Below, in pieces: positions 33,473 through 44,335 of a stretch of 64,000 nt of DNA (the first letter of the stretch is position 1; every line of letters begins with the position of its first letter). This DNA comes from Eutreptiella sp. 'Long Island Sound 2002' (Eukaryota; Euglenozoa; Euglenophyceae; Eutreptiales; Eutreptiaceae), in assembly GCA_964036045.1 (NCBI GenBank), contig OZ038378.1, positions 56,774,498 through 56,838,497 of the forward strand. Direction: 5' to 3'. The notes beneath the pieces were generated by a model. That model saw only the letters and a list, made by a program, of their open reading frames with translations, searched no databases and was not told where the DNA came from. The position numbers and the translations under genes were made by a program.

Positions 33473-36400
33473 ATCGAACCCTCCGACAGTGAGTGGGCCA
33501 GCCCAGCCTTCATCGTGCCCAAGAAGGAGAAGGGCGAGTGGAGGTTGGTGGTTGATTACAAGGGTTTGAACGAGCAGACCGAGCACGACTCGTACTCGCT
33601 TCCCCTGATCGACTCCATCCTCCAAAAACAACAGAAAAAGCGGATTTTCACGGTGTTGGACCTGAAACACGGTTATCACCAGATGCCGCTACACCCGGAC
33701 TTCAGGCCCTGCACAGCGATGTCGACGCCGCTGGGGCCCATGCAATGGAAAGTGGTGCCTATGGGCGCCAAGAATGGCAACGCCGCTTTCCAGCGCATGA
33801 TGGAGGACCTACTCGGTCCTGTCCGGGACTGTGCCGACCCCTTCGTGGATGACATCATCATCGGGTCCGGCACGGAGCACATGACTGAGGACGAGCTCAT
33901 CGATGCGCATGAGAAGGATCTGCGCCGAGTGCTCAGCGAGTTGGACAAGCATAACATGGTGTGCAAGCCCACCAAAGCCTCACTCTTCGTGAAGGAAGTG
34001 GAGTTCGCGGGTCACGTGGTTGGTCACGGGCAACGCCGTCCCATGCCTGGGAAGCTGGCGTCCCTGCACCACTGGGAGAAGCCCCAAACCATCAGCGAAC
34101 TCCCGTCCTTCATGGGGTTCTGCAACTACTATTCGGGCTATGTCCGGATGTATGCAGAACTGTCGGGGCCGCTGCACAAGATGCTGCAAGTGGGCAAGTT
34201 CGATGGCCGGAAGGGGAGCAAGAAGAGGCTTGCCTGGACCCCTGAGTCTGAAGATGCGTTCAATCGCCTGAAGGAGCGACTCCTGGGGCAGTTGGGGCTA
34301 TTCTTGGTGGACCCGGACAAGGGATTCGTGCTACGGACGGACGCCTCGGACTATGCTGTAGGGGCAGTCCTCGAGCAGATCCGGGACGACGGGTCACACG
34401 TACCCGTGGCGTTTTGGAGTCGGATCCTGGCCGAGGGCCAACACCGCACCTGGACCGCGAGGGCGAAGGAGACGTACGCCATTGTTTGTGCGCTCAAGAA
34501 GTGGTCTGGCCACATCGGATTGCAACCGGTAGTGGTTTGCATGGACCATCAGTCCTTGCAGAGCTGGCACAAGGAGCACGTCGACACCCCCTCGGGACCG
34601 GCGGCAAGGAGGGCCCGATGGCACGAGACGCTCGCCAAGTTCGACCTCAGCGTCGTATACGTCCTGGGGAAGGACAACACTGTGGCAGATTGCCTCAGTC
34701 GATGGGCCTACCCCGCGGGCAAGGCTTGGATGGACATATCCAGCCATGGAGACGCCGAGGAGACCGAGGAGGCCAAGCGCATCATCGAGATGGAGAAGGC
34801 CATGGAACAAGAGGGGGTCAAGTGCTTTGTGGTGATGGCAAACCGTACGGACCTGGCCAAGTTCCGGGGCGCCCGCGTCCAAGCTATTCGAGAGGAAACC
34901 CTCGAGCAATGGATGGTGGCCCCTGTAGTGCTAGTCAGGTCGGTGCTCACAGAGGAGTGGTCGGATTACTACGCGGCATCCGAGCACTGGAGCAAGTACT
35001 GGAATGCCGTGAGCGCCCCGTCGGACGACGAATGGCCCGAGGGCTTGACCGAGGATGGCGACAAGTTGTTCCTGAAGGACAAGCTGCTGGTGCCCGAGAA
35101 CCGAGTGGAGGAGCTCATTGACCATTGGCACAACGCCCAGCTCATGCACCCTGGCCGAGACAAGATGCAGCAGGACCTGGAGTGGCGTTTCAAGTTCCCT
35201 CCGGGGTACTACGCCATCCTGGATAGGTACTGCAGCGACTGTGCCGTGTGTCGGGCCACGAGGAGCCCCAACCACTCCACAGCGGGCAACCCGGTGTATA
35301 CGGCTATACCGGAAGCCCCTGTTCGGTCCGTGGCCATGGATGTGTTCGCCATGCCTGAGGTCACCGTGGACGGAGAGACCTACGACTGTGTCATCCTGGC
35401 TGTGGACAGGCACAGCGGGTATATCGTGGCAGTCCCGGGCAAGAAGTCCAAGAAGAAAGACAAGAAGGACAAGCATGGAGTGGGGCTGCAGGCCAAGACC
35501 GTCGCTAATGCTATGATCAGGCATTGGCTGACAATTTTCGATGTCCCAGCTGTCATCTGCAGCGATCGGGGCAGTCAATTCGTGGGGACGTGGTTCAAGA
35601 CGATGTGCAAGCACATGGGGATTCGGCACGCCAAGACCGTCGCGTACCACAGCCGGTCGAATGGCCGTGCTGAGGTGGCCGGGCGGCAGATGTTCGAGAA
35701 GTTCCGCCAGCTGCACATTGACGAACCGGGCCGGAACTGGTATAACTCGCTGTGGAGAGTGCTCCAAGCGTATCACGACCTTCCGGGACCCACTGGACTG
35801 TCGCCCCATCGCATCCTGTTCCTACAGAATCGAGTGTCACGCACTCTCCCGTGGTTGAACCATGGCAAAGTGGCCCGGGATGCGAACGCTATGATGGCTG
35901 AGGCGGACGACACGGCGGCCAAGGTGTGCAAGGCACTTCAGGACGAGCATGACAAGAGGTCCAAGTACTTCAAGCAGGGAAAGGTCCAGAAGTATGCTCT
36001 CCAAGACACCGTGTGGGTGGAGCGGCACCACAAGGATGTCCTGTCCAGGCATCGGCAGGCATCTTGGTATGTGCCGGGGGTAATCGTGCGGAAGGTCGGG
36101 CAGGATGTGTATGCGGTTAGTGTGGGGGATAACAAGATCCTGGACCGCGACCATACCCAGCTTCGTCCCCAAGCACCAGACCCCAGCGGACGTCCCGTCC
36201 CCTTTGAGTTCACGGCCGGCGAGGTGGACTCAGACGACGAGGGTGAGGACGACAACTTCACCGCTGAGAAGATCCTGGCGGACAAGCCGGACCCGGGGAC
36301 GCCTGGGGGTAGGCTTTATAAAGTCCATTGGAAGGGATTCGCCGCATCCAGGGACTCGTGGGAGCCTCCGAGCAGTTTTGTGCCGAGGTACACCACGGTC

Positions 36401-36484
36401 TGGATGGACTACCTGAAGAAAAAGAATATTTCTTTGGATGTCAAGGAAGTGTTGGTCCATTTGGTTGCTGCTGTAGCATCGTAA
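33473..36484 (+). CDS. Reverse transcriptase, RNase H, integrase and chromodomain of the chromovirus
   Basis: Seen, counted from 33515: RT palm motifs LDLKHGYHQMPLH (48-60), MGAKNGNAAFQ (83-93) and FVDD (110-113). RNase H begins TDASDYAVGAVLEQ near 274, with MDHQSLQSWH near 343 and DCLSRWAYPAG near 391. Integrase has the HHCC zinc motif (HWHNAQLMHPGRDK, then CSDCAVC; about 537-583) and the catalytic triad D609, D684, E720 with exactly 35 residues between the last two. A chromodomain (LYKVHWKGF..SRDSWEPPSSF) lies near 930-960. All key residues are present, so this part could still be functional apart from the upstream TGA. Known role: cDNA synthesis and insertion, with the chromodomain guiding integration to chromatin marks. 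Confidence 0.95.
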   Translation: MEPSDSEWASPAFIVPKKEKGEWRLVVDYKGLNEQTEHDSYSLPLIDSILQKQQKKRIFTVLDLKHGYHQMPLHPDFRPCTAMSTPLGPMQWKVVPMGAKNGNAAFQRMMEDLLGPVRDCADPFVDDIIIGSGTEHMTEDELIDAHEKDLRRVLSELDKHNMVCKPTKASLFVKEVEFAGHVVGHGQRRPMPGKLASLHHWEKPQTISELPSFMGFCNYYSGYVRMYAELSGPLHKMLQVGKFDGRKGSKKRLAWTPESEDAFNRLKERLLGQLGLFLVDPDKGFVLRTDASDYAVGAVLEQIRDDGSHVPVAFWSRILAEGQHRTWTARAKETYAIVCALKKWSGHIGLQPVVVCMDHQSLQSWHKEHVDTPSGPAARRARWHETLAKFDLSVVYVLGKDNTVADCLSRWAYPAGKAWMDISSHGDAEETEEAKRIIEMEKAMEQEGVKCFVVMANRTDLAKFRGARVQAIREETLEQWMVAPVVLVRSVLTEEWSDYYAASEHWSKYWNAVSAPSDDEWPEGLTEDGDKLFLKDKLLVPENRVEELIDHWHNAQLMHPGRDKMQQDLEWRFKFPPGYYAILDRYCSDCAVCRATRSPNHSTAGNPVYTAIPEAPVRSVAMDVFAMPEVTVDGETYDCVILAVDRHSGYIVAVPGKKSKKKDKKDKHGVGLQAKTVANAMIRHWLTIFDVPAVICSDRGSQFVGTWFKTMCKHMGIRHAKTVAYHSRSNGRAEVAGRQMFEKFRQLHIDEPGRNWYNSLWRVLQAYHDLPGPTGLSPHRILFLQNRVSRTLPWLNHGKVARDANAMMAEADDTAAKVCKALQDEHDKRSKYFKQGKVQKYALQDTVWVERHHKDVLSRHRQASWYVPGVIVRKVGQDVYAVSVGDNKILDRDHTQLRPQAPDPSGRPVPFEFTAGEVDSDDEGEDDNFTAEKILADKPDPGTPGGRLYKVHWKGFAASRDSWEPPSSFVPRYTTVWMDYLKKKNISLDVKEVLVHLVAAVAS

Positions 36485-36866
36485 TGGATCCCCCTTGGCA
36501 TTTTGTTTGTTTCTGTGTTTGAGGAGACGGGTGAGGGCGTTCATCCGGGGATTTTTCGGCCTTGATTGGCCATCTACTCCCTTCACTCGATCTCCACGTA
36601 TATATTTCATCGTGGTATACGTATTTAGATCGCTCGACGACGTTTTTCTATCTTTGATCCCCTTCGTCCATGTTGTAGATCAAGGGGAGACCGGATATGG
36701 CGTGAGGCACCGATTATCAGTGTCCTCACCCCCCCCTTGGGGCATGGGGGACGCCTACGACGTGTGTGGGGCCTCCATGTGTCCTTCGGACATGGAGGGG
36801 GGGGTTGAAGCCCATTGGGGTCCTCCCGTCCTCTCTTCAATGACTTCCGAGCGGTAACAACGCTCT
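36485..36866. other. Noncoding stretch between pol and the polypurine tract
   Basis: About 380 bp after the pol stop, AT- and GC-mixed, with only a short open frame (36495-36857) without a domain. This is the usual place of an untranslated tail in LTR elements. Confidence 0.5.
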
Positions 36867-36877
36867 GAGAAGGGGGA
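36867..36877 (+). promoter_or_regulatory. Polypurine tract of the chromovirus
   Basis: gagaaggggga ends directly at the first base of the 3' LTR, the expected position for the plus-strand primer. Confidence 0.85.
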
Positions 36878-39240
36878 TGAAGCCGGTTCGGACCCCCGTG
36901 GCCATCTTGGGGTCACTTGGGGTGGGTATCTATGTGCCGGCAAGCCGCCATTGGCTGATATCATACTCTCCCATCCACCTGACCTAACCTGATGTGATAG
37001 TGTGATAGGTTTGGTCATTGCGGCTATGAGGGGCCATATTCAGTACCGAGGCGCCGCCAGCGGAGATTAATATATCAGAATATCAGGAATCAACAGGGTT
37101 TTCTTATCATAATGCTTCCGTAATTTTTCCGCCTTTCGTTCTGATGGTCAATGTATCGGCGACTGTCAGTTGGCTCGCGATTTTGCGTTAACCGATTGGT
37201 TAACTGATATTTCCAGATATTTTGGCGGAAACCCCGATGAAGGGTCAGATTTCATCAGTAAAGGGTTCGTTGCTTCCGCAATTTTCTAAATATGCACTCG
37301 AAATTTTATTCTGAATTTTTCGCGATGTCGAAATCGGATTTTCGACTTCGACATCGCCGCACTTGATTTGGTCTTCTTCGAGTGGTCATACTCTTTTCCC
37401 TATGCCCGAATCAGGTTTCCCTTATACTTGCCACCCATTTGACTTGGAGATATAAGGGAAACAAAAGTGAATCGTGGGACCACTTTGAAGGGCCATATCT
37501 ACGCGCGAGTGTGAGGAAAGAGGATAAGAAAGGTTGGGTTGCAAGCGCCTTAGTCTCAAGTTAATTTGGGAAGCATCAAACGCCTTTGGTGCGCACACAT
37601 GCCCGGTGTAGCAAGGGATAATGGTCAAGAGGGTATAAAGTGATATACAACTGTTGGACCGTGCAACCGAATATTTTAATGCGACTTTCGAGTGTACCGC
37701 ATGAGTTTTTGGGCTGCATAGATACTTTCCTTGGGTTCCTACGCATTATTTAACGTGAAGTTATGTCCATGGAGGGACATGGCATATCATGGTGGGAGCC
37801 ACTTTTGAGGGTATGTTTTATATGCATGGTATATGTCTTGATATGCTCACGCCCATGTTATATATCTTCGTGTGGCCGAAGAGATGGGGAGCCATACGTG
37901 ACAAGGGTTTTGCCCATGTCTCAATTGTGGAATTCAAAGCGCTAGACCAAGTCTACCGCGCATGTATTGCTCATGGTATGTTTGGCAAAGAGATCCATGA
38001 GTGCACTCCCATGTTCATGGGGCATGTAGATATGGGTGGCGAAGGTATCTCCATGCACCCGATTGGGGATCCAAGTGGGGGAATAGTTGGTAAATGGTTC
38101 CAATCATTTGTGTATTGAACCATGAGCGGATATCATGGGTGAGCATAGAGATATACTATCATGACAACTTTGTATTTAGACATATTTTCATGTTTTTGAC
38201 CTCATTTTATGCTCATTTTTGTGTTTTATGTGCTCAACTGGTCGGCTAACAGCAAAGTGCCTAGAGATTCGTGAACTATGGTATGTTGCTTATATGTTGG
38301 CATATGCTTCGGTATTGTACCTCACCATATGCCGGATCACATGGTCACTTTGGCTTGGCACACGAGGCCTCACGAAATTAGGTCTCAAATTCATGAGTTG
38401 ACTTGTGAAGCATGTCATGTACATAACCGGAGGGGCTTCGGAGCCAATGATTGGATATTCTTGGGCATAGACCGTTGGTCTATATCACCCATGTATATTA
38501 CTTTCCGGTTTGACATATGCATGGAGCATTTGGATATTTGCCGTATGCATTTTTGAGTATATAGTTGAATATTGGGCACTATGGTGGGTTTTGCTGATTC
38601 TGCCATGTTGTGAGGTCATCTTCATGGGGCAGTTCTCCAAGCCCATTGGACTCCAAGTCCAACCAAGGTTATGTCAGGGTAGGGCATGCTCCTGAGTGCC
38701 ACTCGAGGCCATGACACGCCACCTCCCATATTGGGCTAGGATTGAGAGGCTTGGGAGTGAACACATTTTTGGGGTTTGTGTAGTGACTTGTGACACATGG
38801 CATTCAGCCATCTCATTTGACCTGGTTCAGGGCAATATGTTGGTGAGTCAAGGGAAGGTCTTGAGTCCAGGGAATGAAGGGTTTATGGCTGTGAATGTGT
38901 ATGTTTACCTCTTTCCCCAACTTTGCTTCATTTGTGTTCATATGCCAATTTCAGGGCTTTCTTCCTTGGTGCAATTCTTGTACATGCCCGCCACCGTGGG
39001 AAGACCGGTGTGCTGAACGGAAGCCCGCATCGTGGATTGGATTGTGAATCGGGTTATTGCTGCATTTGTGGGATCTGATTGCTGTTCAGGGTTGAAGGAG
39101 GATTGTATTTTCGATTTTCTATATTTTTGGATTTTGGACCCGGGACTTTGAGAAATGCAAGCATTAATCAGGAGCAAATCAGCAGGGATTACAGGCGGAA
39201 GGGGCACAGCGGGGGCCGGTCCTGGTAGGGACCTTCTTTA
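36878..39240 (+). repeat. 3' LTR of the chromovirus, 2.36 kb
   Basis: Same ends as the 5' LTR (TGAAGCCGG ... TTCTTTA). It differs by about 55 scattered substitutions, a few short indels and an extra segment of roughly 34 bp near 38685-38720. The TATA-like element is at 37631-37638. It is followed directly by CTTG, the target duplication. Confidence 0.93.
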
Positions 39241-39244
39241 CTTG
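39241..39244. repeat. Right target-site duplication of the chromovirus (CTTG)
   Basis: Matches 26062-26065. The host frame resumes here within the older element. Confidence 0.8.
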
Positions 39245-40248
39245 CTATACTCCCAAACCCCCCATTCCTTCTGCCTTTGGAACTCATCACAATAGGTTCC
39301 TTGTCGAATCGCTTTCAATATCGAACAGACAAGTGTTCTTGTTGCATGTCTTTGCCATGTTGCCCTATACAGGGTTCTGCCGAATGTCCAGAGATGGGTG
39401 GAGTTGCCGCCGTCGAAACACTTCCAATGTCAGCCCCAGCGGTGCTTTGCAAGTATGAAGGACATCCGGATTATAGGGTAGCTTGCACGGACAAAAACAA
39501 GTCATGTCATAGGCCAACGGTTATGAAATTCAAGCAAACAGTGCAGGAAATGACCTTCCCGGAGCAAATAAAGCCAGCTATGATCAGGACAGCTTTGCAC
39601 TGTACGATACGAGAACTGCCGCTCAAGCCTCCGGGTGGAGCCGAAATATGTCACAGTCAGGTGACGGAAACAGAAGCAAGACAGGAACTAACACACACCC
39701 TGTACAGCTATGGCCAAGGCATCACGTGTGACATTCTTAGCCACACACAAGGCATGTTGAATGAAGTTTCAGCAACACCTACAGGCGGACCCATCATCAA
39801 TTTTCTGAGATTGTTTGAACGGTCCACAATGCCAAAACGAGGAACGCCAGAGTATGTCACAGCTGCTGAAGATCGCACTATCGCCCCATGGAGTCATGTG
39901 GTCATTAGCACAGGCCTCTCCGCTGTAGCACCTCCTGGCACCTACATACCTGTGGCACCTAGATGGGGACTTGCATTAAGACATGGGTTGTCTGTGGGTG
40001 CTGGAGTGGCTGATGCAGACTACCGAGGTGACATCGGCGTAGTTTTGTTTAACCACACCGGGGTAGTATGCTCTGTTACTACAGGCTACAGACTAGGACA
40101 ATTCATCTGTGAACAGTGTGTGCTCCCCATGGTGCGGGAAGTTACTAGTATGGACGATACATCCCGAGGCTCTGCTGGATTTGGTAGTAGAGGGACATTC
40201 ATACAAACTTCCCCTTCCCCCTTACCGCCACATTTGGATTTTCAATAG
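39245..40248 (+). CDS. dUTPase domain of the old Ty3-like element
   Basis: Seen: open plus-strand frame (the 39277 start is a TTG; the frame simply continues from the protease across the insertion). The C-terminal 150 residues match trimeric dUTPases: LSAVAPPGTYIPVAPRWGLA (motif 2, with Trp where Ser is usual), GVADADYRGDIGVVLFNH (motif 3, with the Asp and YRG), YRLGQFICEQ (motif 4) and RGSAGFGSRG (motif 5, Gly-rich nucleotide arm). Motif 1 is shortened (TPEYVTAAED). Known reaction: dUTP to dUMP plus pyrophosphate, which limits uracil in cDNA. The N-terminal 170 residues are unassigned and hold a Cys-rich patch (CSCCMSLPCC). Gene order protease-dUTPase-RT is unusual for a Ty3-type element. 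This is the best-preserved frame of the old element. Confidence 0.85.
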
Positions 40249-40593
40249 TAAAATATCAAATAATGGCCCACATTGCAGGCTGCATGCTGTACTAGGCCTC
40301 TACAAGAGCAGTGTGTAGCTATGCCAATGGGCTGGGCCATCCAAATATGCAAGATAAAGCTGGGGAACAAAATCCTCAGGCAATGCTAAATGCGCTGCTT
40401 TTTGGCAAAATGGGACTGTACGCCAGGACTCCGGACTGGAGTGCCTGCCATGTATAGCGAGATGGTGGACCATCTGCTACATGAATATAGTGGTGTGACT
40501 CGCCCGAATGAGAAACCATTTCCGTCGCGAGAGCCTAGTCAGCCGCCACAGCCTGGGGCAGGTACGGATTTGTCAGACCAGGCATGGTAGGAT
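40249..40593. other. Frame-broken linker between dUTPase and RT
   Basis: Short open frames (40390-40590) but no domain. Probably eroded polyprotein linker. Confidence 0.4.
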
Positions 40594-42160
40594 TTGTCAT
40601 CTGAGTGTGGTACGGAAGAGACGACCTTCGACGAGGACACGGGTAGCAAGTCATCTGTATCCCTCTTGAAGGTTAGGTCGGAATCGTCACCGTATCCCCC
40701 TGACCATTTCATGGCTGGATGGGGTTACACCAGAGCAGAGCATGATCATTTGTGCAAGGGCGCTTTGTCCTCGAGTACAGATGGATTTAGTCTGACGTCT
40801 CTAGAAAATAGGTTGCAAACTACAAAGTTCAATGACCGCCCCGGTGCATATGCCCTCAATCACATATCAAAAAGAAAAGAAACCTTGCCCGAAAGGCAGC
40901 AGCAGAAGCAAACACGCAAAATAAACTTCAAAAGCATAAATCAGAAGGGAAACTTAACAATACGTCTAGAAGTTAATAAAGACATCTTTAGTTGGGCACA
41001 GTCGAACGACATAATGATTGAGGTACAGGCATTTGCAAAAAATCGTGCGTCATCTGTACTCGGTAATGCTTTTTATTCTCAGCACACTGGAAAAGGGCCC
41101 TACAAGGGATCCCTCTCCCAGCCATGGAATAATCAGTGTTTGTGGGTACACGCCCCCCCCTCATCTTTACCAACGTACGGTACGGAAACTCCTCTTCGAG
41201 GGTTATTTAGGGTTAATGATTGTTCTTGTCAGGAAGGATAAAGCCTGGTGGTGGACTTTGGAAGAGATAACCCTGGAATGAATTGATATTCCGTCTTGAT
41301 CTAAAATATTTCAGGGTCCGAATGGGGATCCGTTGAACGTACCGCAAGGAGATAGTTTTCGGTTGGTATATTTCCATTCCATAGGAATGCAAAAAAGTGA
41401 AGAAGATGATAACAAACATGGGGACTATGTGGACGCTTGTGAATTTTGAGGATGGCTTTCATCAAATGCGACTAGAGAAGAAAACCCAGAAGTACGCGGT
41501 ATCATAACACTTTTTGGTGTATAGTTTTGGAAGGTCCTTCCGATGGGCGTAAAGGTAGGACCTCAGGTTTTGCAAAGTATGGTGGCCCACTTCTTGAATG
41601 GATGCAGTAGATCAGGGCCATATATAGACGACGTCTTAACGGGCACACGCAAACCTCCTCCTCCTCCGAAGTCCGGTAAGGGGGATTCGCTGGAAAGTCA
41701 TGCATATGAAGAAGCTATGCCTAGTGATGCAGAACAATTGCACGAGTGTAAGCAGTATCATTTGGAAGCGGTTCGTGAGTGCTTCCAGAGTCTTGCCAAT
41801 GCGAGTTAACAGTTAAGCCTTCCAAGTGCTTTTGGTTTATGCGGCAAATAAAATATGTTGGCCACATATTGAGGGAAGGTAAACAATTGCCGGACCCCTC
41901 GAAGTGTTCGGCCATCGCACACTGGTGATGGGAAGATATTAGACCTCCCAAGGCACTAAAAGGGTTTTTGGGATTGGCCGACTGGTATAGTATATACATA
42001 CACAAATATGCGGAATTCGCCGCACTATTAAATGAGGCGCTCAGGGGTAAGTATTTGTATGAAAACCCCAATGCAGCGGACAAAGGAAAGCTGGACAGCA
42101 ATGGAAAACCCACAAAACGCAAAAGGATACCTTTGAAGCCAACAGTAAAAAATCATTGAT
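40594..42160 (+). pseudogene. Reverse transcriptase of the old Ty3-like element, heavily broken
   Basis: Seen: pieces in several frames. 40594-41241 is basic and ends near the RT entrance. 41440-41520 has GWLSSNATR where FHQMRLEKKT can be read in another frame. 41530-41660 contains WKVLPMGVKVGPQVLQSMVAHF and YIDD (41621-41632), the RT catalytic box in intact form. 41800-42060 has the thumb-like KYVGHILREGKQLPD.. and KGFLGLADWYSIYIHKYAE. Stops lie near 41283, 41450, 41515 and 41927, among others. Several fall where Trp is expected. Inactive remnant. Confidence 0.75.
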
Positions 42161-42163
42161 TGG

Positions 42164-42697
42164 ACGGAGGAAATGAAAAGATGTTTTTCAGCACTGCAAG
42201 CTGCACGCACTAGGGAAATTGAGCTCTTTTTGCCAAACCCGAGTGGCGCCTGGGTCATTGAGACCGACGCCAGCGACTTCGCAGTCGGGGCCGTTGTAAA
42301 GCAGGAACAGGCTCCAGGGGACTGGAGGCCTGTAGCATATTTTTCACGCAAGCTCCAAGGGACAAGACAGAAAGGCAAAAAATTAGGCCAAATGGGGTGG
42401 ACACCAAGGGAAAAAGAGACCTATGCCCTTGTGTGTTGCATCATGAAGTTTCAGAGTTGGATAGGGCTTTCCGAGGTAATGGTCAAGACAGACCATAGTA
42501 GTATAGTACAATGGTACAATGAGGATTTTTGCACTATATCTAGACCCTTGGGGCGAAGGGGCTGGTGGCATGAATTTCTCAGTAGATTCAATATTGTAAT
42601 AGAATACAACCCCAGGGTGAACAATGAGGATGCTGAAACCCTATCTAGATGGGCATACCCAGCGGGTGCTGCCCAAGACAACAATTATCATGGTTAG
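42164..42697 (+). pseudogene. RNase H of the old Ty3-like element
   Basis: Seen: frame open from about 42164 to TAG at 42695. It has ETDASDFAVGAVVKQEQ (first catalytic Asp), EKETYALVCCIMKFQSW (Glu region), KTDHSSIVQWY and DAETLSRWAYPAGAAQD. The last segment parallels LSRWAYPAGKAWMD in the chromovirus, which links the two families. Known role: degrades the RNA strand during cDNA synthesis. This domain itself is nearly intact. Confidence 0.85.
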
Positions 42698-44335
42698 GAT
42701 AGGGACCTAGAAGGGTGGACGGTACAAAATCAACAGGAATGTGCCGAGAGACAACAATTGCTTCAATCTAGATACCCGGAGGCCTTTGGGGCTTTTGATG
42801 GCATGACAGCAGAGGGCAAAGCTTTACATTTTTCTTTCATGAACAGGCGTGGAAGCTGCTACAAGTCTCCTGCAGGACTTCCAAGGGGGTTAAACAAATG
42901 TCTGCAGCCCCGGAGGATTTCAATTTCGAGGAATATGAGGATTTCGACACATATCTCCTCAATGCTCTCGCCGCACCCATTCGTAGGGCGTCTTTTGAGC
43001 TAGAAGGGTCGATGAATGCTGTTCAAAAAGAATTCCCCCCCCTCAGAGCTACCATCCGTCCGCATGAAGGATCATGGGCTCAATCACCGTTCTAGGCAAT
43101 GCCAAGAGGTGAGTTGGCACATACCAGGGGTGGAACTCCTCAGTCTTTATAACATGGAACACATATCCCTACCCCCCAAGATACATGTCTTGCACGAAAA
43201 CTGGGATCAATACGACAAAAAAGATAAATATTTTAAGAACATACGGGGTAAATTAAAGCTCGAAAAATATACGCAGCATGAAGGAAAGGTGCGTCATCAA
43301 GGTAGGATATGTGTGCCAAAGGACATTATGAGGCAGGTAATAACAGCAATACATACATATGCACACCCGGGAATAGACAATACAACACAAATGTTTAATA
43401 GGAAGTATAGGGTCATGGCTAAAAAGCCAATTCGGGATTGTGACATCAAGGCAGTAGTTCAGAGGTCATTAAAGCCTGCCAAGTCTGTCAGTCGGTCAAA
43501 CACAGAAGGGGCATTCAACCAGACACCATGGAGGGATACCAATTTTCCTGACAATATCATTTCCTCTATAGCGGTCGACTTTGTGTCGTTTAAGGCCGAT
43601 CCAGTTACTATCCGGAACGAGACGTTTGACCAAGCCTTAGTAGTTGTCTGTAGGTTGTCGGGGTACGTCACGGCCCTTCCGTGCACCTGTAAAATGACAA
43701 AGGAGGACCTAGCAGACGTCTTTGTCACACATATTTTCACGCAATTGGGTCTCCCAAAAGAAACGTTCAGTGACCATGATAAGCTAATTGATAGTGAATG
43801 GTTTCAACACTACTGCAAATTGTGTGGTGTTGAAGAACACACCGCACCGGTATACAAACCAAAGGCCAATGGAAGAGCCAAAAAAGTGGTACGCCTGGTA
43901 GTAGATAGTTTCAGACGTATACTTGAAAAAATGTGCTCAGGGATTGGATGAGGTTACTCCCCCTCGCCCTATGGGCACTGAATGATGTACCCGGTCCAGT
44001 GTCAGGGTACTCCCCACATAGAATCATGTATTGCAGAGAGCCAGTTGGTCTCGGGGATGTGCCACCCACCATATCTCAAAATAGTAGGGCAGATGCGGCA
44101 ACCTTCTTCAAGCAGTTAGTCAAGGACCGTACGATGGTTAGGGATAAACTAGCCAGCATACATCGGAAAGAAGCGGCAAAACTTTTGAAACAACACCTGA
44201 GACAGATTTTCAAAGAAGGGGAGAAAGCCTGGGTACGAGTCAATTGCCAAGGTGCTGATCGTGAATCTACCAAATTAGATAGAATATGGAAGGGTCCGCA
44301 TGAGGTCCAACAGAGATTTGGATCTGGACGCTAGA
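42698..44335 (+). pseudogene. Integrase of the old Ty3-like element, with a catalytic Glu-to-Lys change
   Basis: Seen: linker pieces (42758-43003, 42898-43095), then 43016-43951 with a zinc-region remnant (AIHTYAHPGIDNT) and the core. The first Asp is in SIAVDFVSF (about 43575). The second is in FSDHDKLIDSEWF (about 43770). In NGRAKKVV near 43880, Lys stands exactly 36 residues after the second Asp, where the D-X35-E signature requires Glu. A frameshift near 43940 leads into 43933-44334 (LPLALWALNDVPGPVSGYSPHRIMY, then a helical and basic region). The GAA/GAG-to-AAA change alone would abolish activity. Confidence 0.8.

Larger units (their letters stand above)
26066..39240 (+). mobile_element. 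Full-length chromovirus (Ty3-type LTR retrotransposon), 13.2 kb
   Basis: Seen: LTRs at 26066-28394 and 36878-39240, a tRNA-iMet-like primer-binding site, gag, protease, reverse transcriptase, RNase H, integrase with chromodomain, a polypurine tract and a 4-bp target duplication, all in the expected order on the plus strand. The LTRs differ at about 55 positions by eye (near 2.4 percent) plus one 34-bp insertion in the 3' LTR, so insertion was fairly recent. The coding region lies in one frame broken by four stop codons (31415, 31556, 32654, 33470). It is nested inside an older relative, splitting that element's protease from its dUTPase. Confidence 0.95.
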
